A DNA stretch of 16,741 nt from Smittium mucronatum (GCA_001953115.1 LSSL01007795.1:1-16741), one strand, 5' to 3'; shown: positions 1 to 9,490, counted from the stretch's first letter. Translations and numbers: made by a program. Notes: a model not told the origin generated them from the letters alone.

Positions 1-540
1 TATTATCCTAACTACAATAAGTTCCTCTGCCGGACTACCGGCTACGTACCTACTGGAAAAGGGTTCAATCTACCAACCGAAAGACCCCCCCTGGCATTGC
101 TTCAAGTAGGCTGGATGACTGAGGTTACGTGCAGTCATGAATTAAGCTCTTTGTCAATGAACAACAGTTCATTGAAGCTATTGAGCTCCTAGTCAGAGCC
201 TACTTCTAACAGGATTAATAAAATTAGGCTCCTACCCAAACGTGGGTTTGATCGAAATGGTCTTCCTACAAATGGCTGTTAGGCGCTGAGATCCGTCTGA
301 CTGTAGAACGCTGGACTTGTGCACTAGACTATGTTTCAGCTGTGCTAAACGATCGGTTCCTCCTGTTTCTAGATGGTCCTCCTCTCGAATCGCTGTCCTC
401 CGAATCGCTGTGCGCTGTATCCACTATTCCCAACGAAGAATAGTACAACGCTGTGGGAAATTTTGGTCTAGTGCACTTCGAAAAGTACACTATTAAGCCC
501 CTAAACCACGGCAAGGTATTTCACTCTTAAGCGAATTTCA
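1..540. other. GC-rich, hairpin-rich island of unknown identity
   Basis: Base composition is close to 50% GC here and drops sharply to AT-rich spacer after about 540. Several exact inverted repeats are visible: 155-162 with 167-174 (8 bp, 4-base loop), 196-202 with 225-231 (7 bp), 234-238 with 243-247 (5 bp), 423-429 with 438-444 (7 bp), and a long-range 11-bp pair, 319-329 with 466-476, that encloses the previous one. Positions 470-491 can also fold back with a CGAA loop and one mismatch. An 11-bp direct repeat lies at 386-396 and 401-411. Reading frames are short: a 63-codon plus frame open from the left edge to a TAG at 190-192, and a 61-codon minus frame at 329-514 with a Ser/Asp-rich then Arg-rich tail. 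I could not match it to 5S, 18S, 28S, RNase P, SRP, U3 or telomerase RNA. A structured non-coding RNA, a divergent rRNA piece, or a remnant of a repeat such as an LTR all remain possible. Confidence 0.5.
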
Positions 541-1837
541 AACATGAGATTAAATTATCTTATCAGAATAGCAAAATTTATTTACGTTCAAATATGTTTT
601 AACATGAATGGTAAATCAAAAAAGCATCAAATTAATCGGAAGAAATGCTTGGTTAGCTATGTTGAAATAGTTTTTTTTTTTTAAAAAAATAATCATAACT
701 ATGATTTCTATTTATTTGAAGAATGATTTTGTTTGGGGGGTTTCTAAAATATCTAAAAGTATAATTATCCAGAGATACACAGTGAGATATATATTTTTAT
801 TGTTATTAGTTGATCTTACCCTTCTCTATTTACCAAAAGAAAGGTAGTGGATAAATATTGTAGCTTGTATTTTAGTATTTTTTGTTTTTTTACCATCAAT
901 TTAACAAACGAAATCTCGCGTTAAAACCTCCGTATAAAGACATAAAAAAAATTTAAATCTGATTTTATTTTCTCCTAATTTCAATAGTTGATTTATTGTC
1001 TAAGTTCTTATAAGTAGTTCATGTTATCCGATTTTAAACATCAGTATTATATATATATATGCACACTAAAATTTTAAAAATATGCATCAATGAACAATTA
1101 TTGTGTCTCACAAGTACCTACAAAAAAATTTTAAACTATTTTTCTTTTTTGAAAGTTTTTCTGTGAATTCATCAAAAAATTACTGTTAAATAATTGCCAG
1201 AATAGTTATAAATTTTTATATTCTCTTTTATAAAACACTTTGGAATTACAAACATGATTTAAATTGCTATGGCGTTTTCGATATCGAATTAAAAAGATAA
1301 AATTAGGCATAGTACCCATTCCACTTGTCTGTAAATTCAGTATATACGAGTTTTTTTGGGTTGTATCGAGATCTTAATAAATTCCTCTAATGAAGGTGGC
1401 GAGAGCAAGATTACAACCCCCCATCAGTACATGTCTTTTTCTCATTTTTATCATGGGTGCTCAATGATAGGGTTTATTAGAGCCCAAAGTTCTATTGAGC
1501 AAAAGAACTGTGAAATTATCGTGGAAAAATATACTTTGCTTTAAAATAGAAAGCCTTGAAATATAGCAACTCCACCCTATACAAATAATTGTAAGGTATA
1601 ACTACAGTATTTTTTTCGAGAGTATAGTCTGAATTAGCGTGGCCCAGCCATTGGATAATAAAAATGTGGATGTTTAGCCAATATGTTAATTGGGCAATCA
1701 GGATAAAAAAAATTTTAACTGAAATAATTTTTTTTTTTCAAGTTTAATTGAGTTTGAATTTTAAATTCAAAATTTCGCTTAATTATTTGACAGTATTCTA
1801 ATCCCTTAAAAATCAGCACCGTTATATATACGAAATA
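541..1837. other. AT-rich intergenic region upstream of UTP21
   Basis: About 1.3 kb of AT-rich spacer between the GC island and the UTP21 start codon. It holds poly-T and poly-A tracts, a G6 run near 736 and an ATATAT tract near 1050. A slightly less AT-rich patch at about 1356-1545 carries an unrecognised 62-codon plus frame with no ATG at its head and a small inverted repeat (AGTTCT...AGAACT, near 1489-1510). The UTP21 promoter should lie in the last few hundred bases. An A-tract followed by TTTT near 1706-1716 resembles the yeast RRPE ribosome-biogenesis motif, but in DNA this AT-rich that match is weak. Nothing else can be supported. Confidence 0.6.
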
Positions 1838-4800
1838 ATGGAAAAAAAGAGTAAACTGCAAATCGTTCCTAAAGCTACAATTGTTAAAGGCAGTAAGATC
1901 TTCGATCCTTTCAGAACGATAGGTCAAGTTGCCAGTGCAGTCGGTCATTCTATCCAACATAGAGGACAAGCTTCCTTTATCACCACATGTATTGGGAATT
2001 CTTATAATATCTATGATGTAAGCAGTTTATTCTCGCAATATTTTTTTATGTCATTATTATAATTTGTTTTTTTTTTCATTTCATTTAGGTAGAGACTCTA
2101 AATCTATTGTTTGTTGGTAAGTATAAATTAAAGTTTAAATCTTTCCTAATGGTATTAATTTTGATACATTTTATTTTAATCTAATTCGGGGTTTATTTTT
2201 CTTAGGCCCTCAATTTGAATCTCAGATTGATTGCTTGGTATCCTTTAAAAACGAGACTTTTGTTTCTGTGGAAAATAAGGTCTACGCTTGTAGAAGAGGA
2301 AAGTTGATTGCCGAATTTGAGTATTCTTCACAAGAATCAGTTTTCCAATTACTGTTGTATGGAGATCTTTTGCTAGGTCTATCTAACGACAACTCTGTTT
2401 ACGTTTGGAATATAAAATCAAGAGGTTTTTTTTCTTTCTATTTTAATATGATCTTTCAGGATAAGTCTAAGTTTAAAAAAATTTTGATCTAATTTTTAAA
2501 AAATTAATGAATATTTAGAAATATACACTGTAATTGAGTTTGGAATTGACGATTTCCATGCAACTTTTATCACTCATCCTAGTACATATTTAGACAAAAT
2601 AATTGTTGGCAGCAAACAGGGAAAATATAGAATTATAAATATCAAAACAAGGTATGAATATTTCTCAAAAGGATATGTTTTTAGGTATTCTTATTTTGCT
2701 ATTTAATAATCGTTTATATTTATTTTCATATTAGGCAGCAAGTTTTCGAATCCAAAAGCTATGGTTCACCCATAACTTTTATAGAACAATCACCGGCTTT
2801 AGATGTATTAGGATTAGGGTTTTTGGATGGAAAAATAGTTCTTGTCAATGTCAAACAAGACGCAAAGCTATTATCATTTAACCAAGAAGGAAAAGTAGCA
2901 GGAATAACTTTTAGAACCGACTTAGATAACCAGGCCATGATGGCTACCACAAACTTGGAAGGGGATATATTCATTTGGGATCTCGAAAAAGCGAAAATCG
3001 TCATAAACATGAAGGGTGCTCATGATGGGGCTATTGGTACCATTAATTTTATAAACGGTCAACCTTTGCTAATAAGCAGCGGAGAAGATAACAGAATTGT
3101 CGAATGGATATTCGATAATTATAGTGGTGGAGATTATAGTTGGCCTAGACTTCTTAAACACCGTTCTGGACATTTTGCAACTCCTCTAAAAGTTAAGTTT
3201 TATGGAAACGAAGGGAAAAAGATTATTAGTTCTGCTAGAGATCAAACTCTCAGACTTTTTTCCATTATTCGTGATTCTCAATCAACAGAGTTTTCTCAAA
3301 GATTGGGAAGCAAAAAATCTAAACGTGATTCCAGATTGCCTAATATTTTACAATTTGCTTCCGGTAAGTCTCTAATATTTCCACCAGGATTTTAACTAGT
3401 ACTATTTCAGTTTTATTTAATATATAAATTTTAAAATTATATTATTGATATTTTTTAGAGGAATCAAAACAAAGAGACTGGGACAATGTCTTGACTGTTC
3501 ACAATGGATTGGCTTATTCTCCTACTTGGTCAGTAGCAACCAAAGCTATTGGGAAATTTGATCTCGTACCTAGTAGCACAAGTGTTGTAAAGGTGAGTTT
3601 AATCAGTGGGATTATATGAAATAACCATTTTCTAAAGAATTTCAATTTCGTTGTTTGAGATACTAATGTTCTTTTGATTTTTTTTTATTACAGGCCGTAT
3701 CAATATCTCCTTGTGGTAATTTCGGGTATTTGGGAACCCTTCTGGGTGTAGTAGAGATGTTTAACATGCAATCTGGGATTTCTAGAAAAATCTTTAAGGG
3801 TAAATAAATATTATAATAGGCTTATCTGATGTTCTGACTTGTATTCATGTCTTTTTAGGTCATTCGGGAGCTATTACCGGAATACAAACAGACGATAGAA
3901 ATAGATTGTTGTATACATGTTCTCTTGATAAAACTATAAAATTCTTTAAAATCAAAGATAGCTCAATATATAAGGATATTAAGTTGCCATCAGTTCCATC
4001 TTTGATTTTATTGCACAGAAGCAGTGATCTGCTAGCTGTTGTCTGTGATGATCTAATTATTCGAGTATATGATGCAGAATCTGGAAATTTGGTGCGTCAG
4101 TTTTCTGGTCACAAAAATCAAATCACTGATCTGGTAAGTTTTTTTTTATTATAGAAAATTTTTAGAAGTTGCTTTAACCATTTCCATAAGTGGAGAGTAT
4201 TTTTATCAAGAAAAAACTTTTTAATTTATAGACGTTTAGTCCAGATGGCCGCTGGTTGGTTTCATCTTCATTGGATTCAACGATTAGAACTTGGGATTTA
4301 CCAACCGGATATTTGATCGATATATTCAAAGTCACTAGTGTTCCTATTAGTCTTGATTTCTCACCAAACTTTGATTTTTTGGTCACTTGTCACGCAGATA
4401 GTATTGGGCTTTGTCTATGGTAAATATGGTCATTACATCTCTTCTTTGAAAAAATATCAATTACGCTTGATTTAATTTTGATGGGTTTTGATGGTGAATA
4501 CTAAGTATTTTTTCTTTTTTTAGGACGAACAAGACTTTATTCGAACAAGTTGGGATATGTCGTGTTGATGAAAATGATGTTTCATTAGTTTCAGTTCCAG
4601 CATCTGAATTGGGACCCGATACTATCGATGAGGATGAAGAAAAAACAACTGTTAATACTGAAGAGCCTGAAAACGTTAACGCAGTTAACGGAATTAGTGT
4701 TGATGAACCATATATGCTGCCTTACCAAATCACTGAAAGCTGTCTGCTTACTCTTAGTGATCAACCAAAATCAAAATGGGAAACTCTGCTACATTTAGAT

Positions 4801-5532
4801 ATGATAAAGGTAAATTAAATTCCTGATTAAAAGTTGGGAATGACTAAAATCAAACTTTGAAAATTACAAAAACAAAATAAAATTGCAATTTAGAAACGTA
4901 ATAAACCAGTCGTCCCAGCTAAGCCTCCAGTCAGCGCACCGTTCTTCTTGCCTACTGCAACGGGAATCGAACCAAAATTTGACGTATCTAATGGGCCAGT
5001 AAATCCTGGTACTGACGAGGATGAAAACAGTCGTGTGAAGTTTGGATTTGGGAGCATAGAAACAGATATAGTTTCATACTTGAAATCAGGGAGTTTGTCG
5101 GGAGATTGTAAGTCAAAAAATAAACAATTTAATATCAATATAATTATCCACATTATAAAAAAATACACAAAAATAGATTCCGAACTTTTCAAGTACATGG
5201 GAACCCAGTCAGTTTCAGGAATTGATTACGAAATCAGATCTATATCTTCAGCCGACATTCTTCTCTTGTTCTGTAAGGCAATACTGTGGCAATTGAAGGA
5301 GAAGAAGAATTTTGATTTTGCTCAGGCATATTTAAACGTCATGTTGAATGTTCATGGAGATGTGATTTTAGATTCGTACAGAGATGATATGGACATTGAT
5401 TCTGAGGATAATGTTGGCGGTTCGATTAAAGGCGTTCTTAGTGAGATCCAAAGGGTTAGTGAAACAGAATGGGGAAAAGTCGATGGGTTGGCCCGGTACA
5501 CTATGTGCCTGGTTGATCATTTTTGTCTCTAG
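1838..5532 (+). CDS. UTP21: U3 snoRNP-associated WD40 protein Utp21 (WDR36 family), 12 exons
   Basis: Utp21 is a core subunit of the UTP-B complex of the small-subunit processome. In the nucleolus this complex binds early 35S pre-rRNA and U3 and supports the cleavages that yield 18S rRNA. Exons: 1838-2017, 2089-2116, 2206-2424, 2519-2651, 2735-3363, 3459-3592, 3694-3799, 3859-4133, 4232-4419, 4524-4809, 4894-5107, 5177-5532. They sum to 2748 bases, giving 915 residues, near the roughly 940 of the yeast protein. All junctions are GT-AG and keep frame. The N-terminus carries the family signature SKIFDPFRTIG (about residue 19 on). Two WD40 propellers follow to about residue 640, including IRTWDLPTG around 586-594. 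Next come an acidic linker (about 662-685) and the Utp21 C-terminal domain with IDYEIRSI (about 813-820). The start is the only ATG ahead of the conserved N-terminus. A polyadenylation-like AATAAA lies at 5577-5582. Assignment rests on alignment recalled from yeast Utp21 and human WDR36 and is secure; exact splice sites are inferred. Confidence 0.95.
5108..5176 (+). other. UTP21: In-frame, stop-free 69-base intron of UTP21
   Basis: The region from 4894 to 5532 is a single open frame, so a simple ORF call would read straight through. However, 5108 begins GTAAGT, 5176 ends AAATAG, and the 69 bases between are as AT-rich as the other introns. Removing them keeps phase 1 and joins GGAGAT-T to AT-TCC, giving GDYSELF. 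That aligns with KDYSSLL at the same place in yeast Utp21, directly before the conserved IRS motif. Retaining it would insert 23 residues rich in Lys, Asn and Ile (a 938-residue product) with no family counterpart. Removal is therefore the better model; retention in some transcripts would still be translatable. Confidence 0.82.
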
Positions 5533-5914
5533 ATAATCCGAATTTATTTGTTTTTTTTTTAGAATTATTTATTATGAATAAATAAATTTGCTTTGTTTTT
5601 AAAGTGAATTAAATTTGCATGTTTTGCTAAATTATTGGCAATATTGATGGAATGAAATGTTTGGTTGTTATAAAACTTGCTAATTGGTTGGAATTTGGTA
5701 CAGTTTAGAATCACATTGGGATTATAAAATGAGTCTTCTTTTTTGTCACAGAAATTTAGTGAAGTTAAGAACAAGACAATTTTATTTTGTTCAACAGCAA
5801 CTAAAATATATATATATATAGAGTGGTTGATTCAGAAATTTTCTCGGGATAAAACGTGCATTAACAAGGCTTTATTCGATTATTTCAAGCTTCGATTTCG
5901 AAGGAGGGGAAAAA
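5533..5914. other. UTP21-TLG2 intergenic region with TA repeat
   Basis: This 382-base spacer separates two genes read in the same direction, so it should contain the UTP21 3' end and the TLG2 promoter and 5' UTR. An AATAAA at 5577-5582 follows the UTP21 stop by 45 bases. A (TA)7 tract at 5807-5820 lies about 95 bases before the TLG2 ATG and could serve as a TATA-like element. Short open frames here resemble nothing I know. A possible 5' UTR intron acceptor (tttttgtcacag, ending near 5750) was noted but no donor can be assigned. Confidence 0.5.
5807..5820. repeat. (TA)7 dinucleotide repeat upstream of TLG2
   Basis: Seven uninterrupted TA units, flanked by AAAA and by G. The location, about 95 bases ahead of the TLG2 start codon, suits a TATA-type promoter element, but such tracts are common in DNA of this composition. 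Role inferred, not shown. Confidence 0.6.
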
Positions 5915-7288
5915 ATGGCGACAAGGAGTAGAACTTTCATGTACATTCAGTACCGGAATTCGTTTGGACATTCGCATCGACTGAGACACGCGAATGATTC
6001 AGAAGGAAGGGGATCAATGGAGCGTTTCGGGCTGATAGATAACGATGCGGGATATAGTGAAGCGATAGCTCTCGAGTACATAGCACCCAAGATGTAAAAA
6101 TTTACTCAAAGTTAATTATTTTTGTCTGATTTTCCTATTTTTCAACGTCAAACTTTTATATTTTTTTAAAAAACAGATCTGATATGGCGGATCAAGTAAG
6201 CTAAAAAAAAATTTATTCAAAAAATTGGCGCTGTCTAAGAAGGAGAGTAGATATATTTTTCAAGAGAATGAGTTTTGGAGATTATACAACGATTCAGACT
6301 CTTTAGATTTAATTGATTTGGGGATTTCTTTTCCTGTAGATTAACAAATCGATCGATGATATCAAAAGTAGTAGTAAGTGAATGTTTAAAAAAAAACAAA
6401 AATAGGGGAAAGGGATATTTTATTTTTAATAATGACTTTAATACTTTAAATTAATTGAATATTATTTTATAAAGTTGAGATTCTAAACAAGATGCACAAG
6501 AAGCATGTTTTGCCGGGTTTCAATGATAGAACAAAAGAGGAAAGGGAAATATATGATTTAACACAGGAAATAACAAAGGTAAATATAAACATTTAATAAT
6601 TAAAGGAATGGTCGTAGTAGAAGTGATAGTACTAGTTTTAATGGTTTTTAACTTTTTTTCTATTCTCTAATTTTTTTTTGGGCGGATGTAATGGGGTATG
6701 GTTGTAATTTCTATTTAGAAATTCAATGTGTCCCAAGAAATGATCAGGAACTTGACGAATTTGGTCACCACGGGCCAGGAATCACGGTTAGTAGAAAACA
6801 TGCAGTCATCGCTAGCACAGCGATTGCAGGCAGTGTCCACTAAATTCAGGACATCGCAGACAAAGTATCTGAAACAAGTAACAAGCGCCAAATCAAACAG
6901 CTCTGATGTGTTTGCTATCGATGTGGAGCAAGCACGGAGGGACAACATCAAGTATGACTTTGACTTAGGGGAAGACCAGCTGATGGATATGGAACTGCTG
7001 GACGAAGCCGTCGTCAGCAGAGATATCGAAATCACCAATATATCGAAATCGATCTTTGATCTGAATTTGATATTTAAAGATTTGCAGACAATGGTTATCA
7101 ACCAAGGCACACTATTGGACCGCATTGATTACAATGTGGAAAATACAGTTGTTCACGTCGAGGCAGCAAAGAGTCAGCTGGAAACTGCCCATGAGATACA
7201 AAAAAAAAGCAAAGAAAGCAAAGTCATTCTTGTGATGCTTGCCATCTTTCTGGTTCTATTCGTAATTTTGCTTATAAAACACTTGTAA
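5915..7288 (+). CDS. TLG2: Qa-SNARE of the TGN/endosome, Tlg2 / syntaxin-16 family, 5 exons
   Basis: Tlg2/syntaxin-16 is the Qa-SNARE for fusion of endosome-derived vesicles with the trans-Golgi network and works with the SM protein Vps45. Exons: 5915-6093, 6177-6195, 6340-6373, 6475-6578, 6719-7288, giving 301 residues. Human syntaxin-16 has about 325. The N-terminus (MATRSRTF...YRNSFGH) matches the conserved Tlg2 N-peptide, which in this family binds Vps45, and fixes the start; no ATG precedes it in frame. An Habc-type helical region spans roughly residues 62-165 and includes HKKHVLPGF. The SNARE motif lies at about 213-275, with the zero-layer Gln near residue 241 in INQGTLLDRIDYNVE. A single C-terminal membrane anchor occupies about 280-298 and is followed only by KHL, as expected for a tail-anchored SNARE. 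Two exons are very small (19 and 34 bases). The acceptor of intron 3 (ending TATAAAG) is atypical, yet its use restores the family sequence. The stop lies 51 bases from that of the convergent VMA6. Confidence 0.95.
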
Positions 7289-7339
7289 AGTACATTTTAT
7301 GGATAGATTGTTAATTAATATATGGAAATAGAAGAAAGA

Positions 7340-8756
7340 CTAATAAATTGGTATGTAATTGTTGATTTTATCCTTGTTCCTTTGGCTGATACATTCGGCA
7401 ATCCAAACAATGTTTCTAATTTCCTGTTCTTTAAGTCTCAGCCAGGAATAGAAAATTCCGAAATGGAACTGCTGCTCGAACGATTCCTTGTTCAGTCTTA
7501 CCTCAAGTTCAAAACAAAGTTCCTCAAAACTCATTTCTCCTCTTGAAATGGACATGTTTGATCCCAACAGATTTTTGTAGTCTGGATACATTTCCAAGAT
7601 CAGTTTTACCTGATCCAGCTCATCGGTCTTTGAAAGTTTATCTTGAGCATCTGGGTACAGGTCACCAAGCATAGGATAAAGACGTTTCCTTTCGTCTTTA
7701 GTCAGTTCAGTGCCAAATGAGTTTATAGTAATGCTGATGGTCCTACTATCAGCCTCATACTAGAAAAATAAAATTTAAAGAAAAGTTGAAAAAAAGAAAA
7801 TATAATTTTTTTTATTAAAAGCTCACCTTTAGCAATTTAGTCATGATTTCAGCAGTAGTAGGATTCAATTCCGTATTGCAAAACTTATAAAAATCTTCTA
7901 AATAAGTTCTGTATAATGTGTTACGAATGATTTCAATATTGATTTCATTTAAATCTTCGGCAGACAGACATTCTCTGAAATAAGGAGCTTTTTACAAAAT
8001 AAAAATATATGTAAAATACAAGATAAAAAATAAAAAATAAATTGAATTGAATATATACCAATAGGAGAATCGACAAGAACTGTATTATAAAGTTCCTGAA
8101 CATTGGTGGCAACAGTAAGAGCAGGCATAGCATCGAACCAGCCTAGTGGATGGCATTTGTCAAGTAGATCGCTAGTATCTCTTTCATGTAAGGTCCCAGT
8201 TATAATAAGTATAACATTATCGATCATGTACATGTAACTACGAAAAAAGAGGAAAAAAATAATGAAAAGAAGAAAATTAAAAATAAACCAAATCGAAAAG
8301 GAAATCGAGTAAATACTAACGACAAATAATCCAAAAATCTTGAGCAATCGCTAGTGGAATTTTCCTTCAAGTACTTGAATTCTTCGACCAAAGCCTCCCT
8401 ACAGCGGGATGAAATAACACTTGTGGCTAATGGAGAAGCTTCATTCTGGAGAAAAATAGCATAATCAGTGGCTGCCAACTGCATCCTAAAATCTAAAAGG
8501 AAAAAAAATGAGCTGGTTAAAAATTAAAATAGGGAATGATAGATAAATTTCTTTGAGCTTATAAAGATATGAACGCACTTAAGAAAAAAAATAAAATTTG
8601 ACAAGTTGATTGAAAAATAAAATCAAAAAAAAAACCTTCGATTGTCTCGCATTGTATAAGATTCGTGTATTGATGACTGGTAAGGAAACCATCGCGGTAA
8701 CCTCTAACTATCCCCTCAACGTACCCGTTATTGATATTATAGTACAGATCCTCCAT
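7340..8756 (-). CDS. VMA6: V-type proton ATPase Vo subunit d (Vma6 / ATP6V0D), 5 exons
   Basis: Subunit d sits on the cytosolic face of the membrane Vo ring and couples it to the central stalk, so V1 ATP hydrolysis can drive proton pumping into vacuoles, Golgi and endosomes. Exons in coding order, on the minus strand: 8756-8636, 8492-8321, 8237-8059, 7987-7827, 7759-7340. They total 1053 bases and 350 residues; the human protein has 351, so it is full length. Family hallmarks run throughout: [16 protein letters not shown] near the start, QCETIED across exon 1/2, [49 protein letters not shown], and the terminal [11 protein letters not shown]...NNYIPIY. The ATG at 8756-8754 is chosen over an in-frame non-ATG codon just upstream. 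Intron 1 starts GTTTTTT and intron 3 ends GTAAAAAG; both are weak sites, but they rebuild the conserved sequence ([11 protein letters not shown]). The gene is convergent with TLG2, and the two 3' UTRs probably overlap. Confidence 0.96.
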
Positions 8757-8888
8757 TTTCAAAAAAATAACAAAAAGAAAAGGTATGATTTTCCTGCCTT
8801 TCTACGAACGGAAGATAGTCGAACAATTGATACGATTAAATCTGAAATGAACTTTTCCCAATTTAGGGTTTTCTCTAAATAATAAAGA

Positions 8889-9490
8889 CTAGTGATTGAA
8901 TGATTCTAATTTTGCTTTGAAAAAGCTCATTGGATCACTGTCTATTGCCTGCAGCTCCTCACCATCAAACAGATTAATTTCATTGGTGGCATTCTCTGAG
9001 ACTGCTAAAAAGAAAAAAGAAACCAATTTATGCTTCCATATATTAACCAATGGCTATGTTTTATCCACTTTACCATAACTCCTTATCAATACAGATTGAT
9101 CCGTTCAGAACCAAACTATCATAAATAGCTTTTAATTCGTACCCAACTAATAAATTTTCCCCTTCCCTCGCTGAATATTGGTTGTATTGCCAGCATCGTC
9201 TAATAGAAATAGCCCTAAAACCATGCAGAACATAGTGTAATTGCCTTTAATTCATTCGTTGTTATTTTTTGAGCACCACTCTGATTCGATAATACTTGAA
9301 TAATCTAATTGATAAATATTAATGGATAGCCAATGGAATGCAAATTGATTTTTTGCAGAAAGTAAACTGCCATATTGGCCAGAAATGCTAGTGCAGTAGA
9401 GTCATTTGGTGGCCAAAGAGAAACGAAGGCTAATTTGTTAGTTCTCATAGGCCCAGTATATGTTATGTTCTTCTCAAGTACCACCAATAG
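8889..9490 (-). CDS. Unrecognised protein, 3' part of a multi-exon gene (5' end not found)
   Basis: Four minus-strand blocks join in one frame through plausible GT-AG introns: 9490-9368, 9304-9232, 9146-9093, 9004-8889, with introns of 63, 85 and 88 bases, the size used in the neighbouring genes. The product would be about 121 residues ending at a TAG (8891-8889). Block 1 reads like protein (TNKLAFVSLWPPNDSTALAF), block 2 has SNQSGAQKITTNELKAITL, block 3 GYELKAIYDSLVLNGS, and block 4 NLFDGEELQAIDSDPMSFFK. Composition is clearly less AT-rich than the desert to the right. A TGA sits in frame just before CAG at 9493-9491, so block 1 probably starts at a splice acceptor. No upstream exon is visible: the next 150 bases hold C6 and C8 runs and in-frame stops. 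I do not recognise the family. It may be a real gene with a first exon I missed, or a 5'-truncated pseudogene. The stop lies 132 bases upstream of the VMA6 start, same strand. Donors of blocks 1 and 2 (GTTTAC, GTTCTG) are weak, so the joins are tentative. Confidence 0.42.

Noticed and set aside
1..540. LSU rRNA 3' domain or sarcin-ricin loop on the minus strand
   Set aside because: Short look-alike words occur (GAGGAACCG, GTGAAATACC), but the invariant AGTACGAGAGGA loop and the surrounding helices are not present.
1631..1660. ATTAGCGTGGCCC resembling the U6 snRNA core GATTAGCATGGCCCC
   Set aside because: The ACAGAGA box, the rest of U6 and a T-run terminator at the right distance are missing; a dozen similar bases are not enough.
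1706..1716. RRPE-like AAAAATTTT element upstream of UTP21
   Set aside because: A-run plus T-run words are everywhere at this AT level, and no PAC box (GATGAG) was seen beside it.
1715..1969. 84-codon minus-strand frame over the start of UTP21
   Set aside because: It is antisense to UTP21 exon 1, made of Phe/Asn/Lys-rich translation and not recognisable; a shadow of the real gene.
4890..5198. 102-codon minus-strand frame across the UTP21 3' region
   Set aside because: It is antisense to conserved UTP21 C-terminal coding sequence and crosses the inferred intron.
5743..5931. 62-codon plus frame just before TLG2
   Set aside because: Lys-rich translation of spacer with the TA repeat in its middle and no ATG; it overlaps the true TLG2 start in another frame.
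6715..7125. 136-codon minus-strand frame
   Set aside because: It lies antisense to TLG2 exon 5, which has an unmistakable syntaxin sequence; the Ser-rich antisense reading is a by-product of its codons.
8610..8882. 90-codon plus-strand frame over the VMA6 start
   Set aside because: It is antisense to VMA6 exon 1 and intron 1 and shows no family resemblance.
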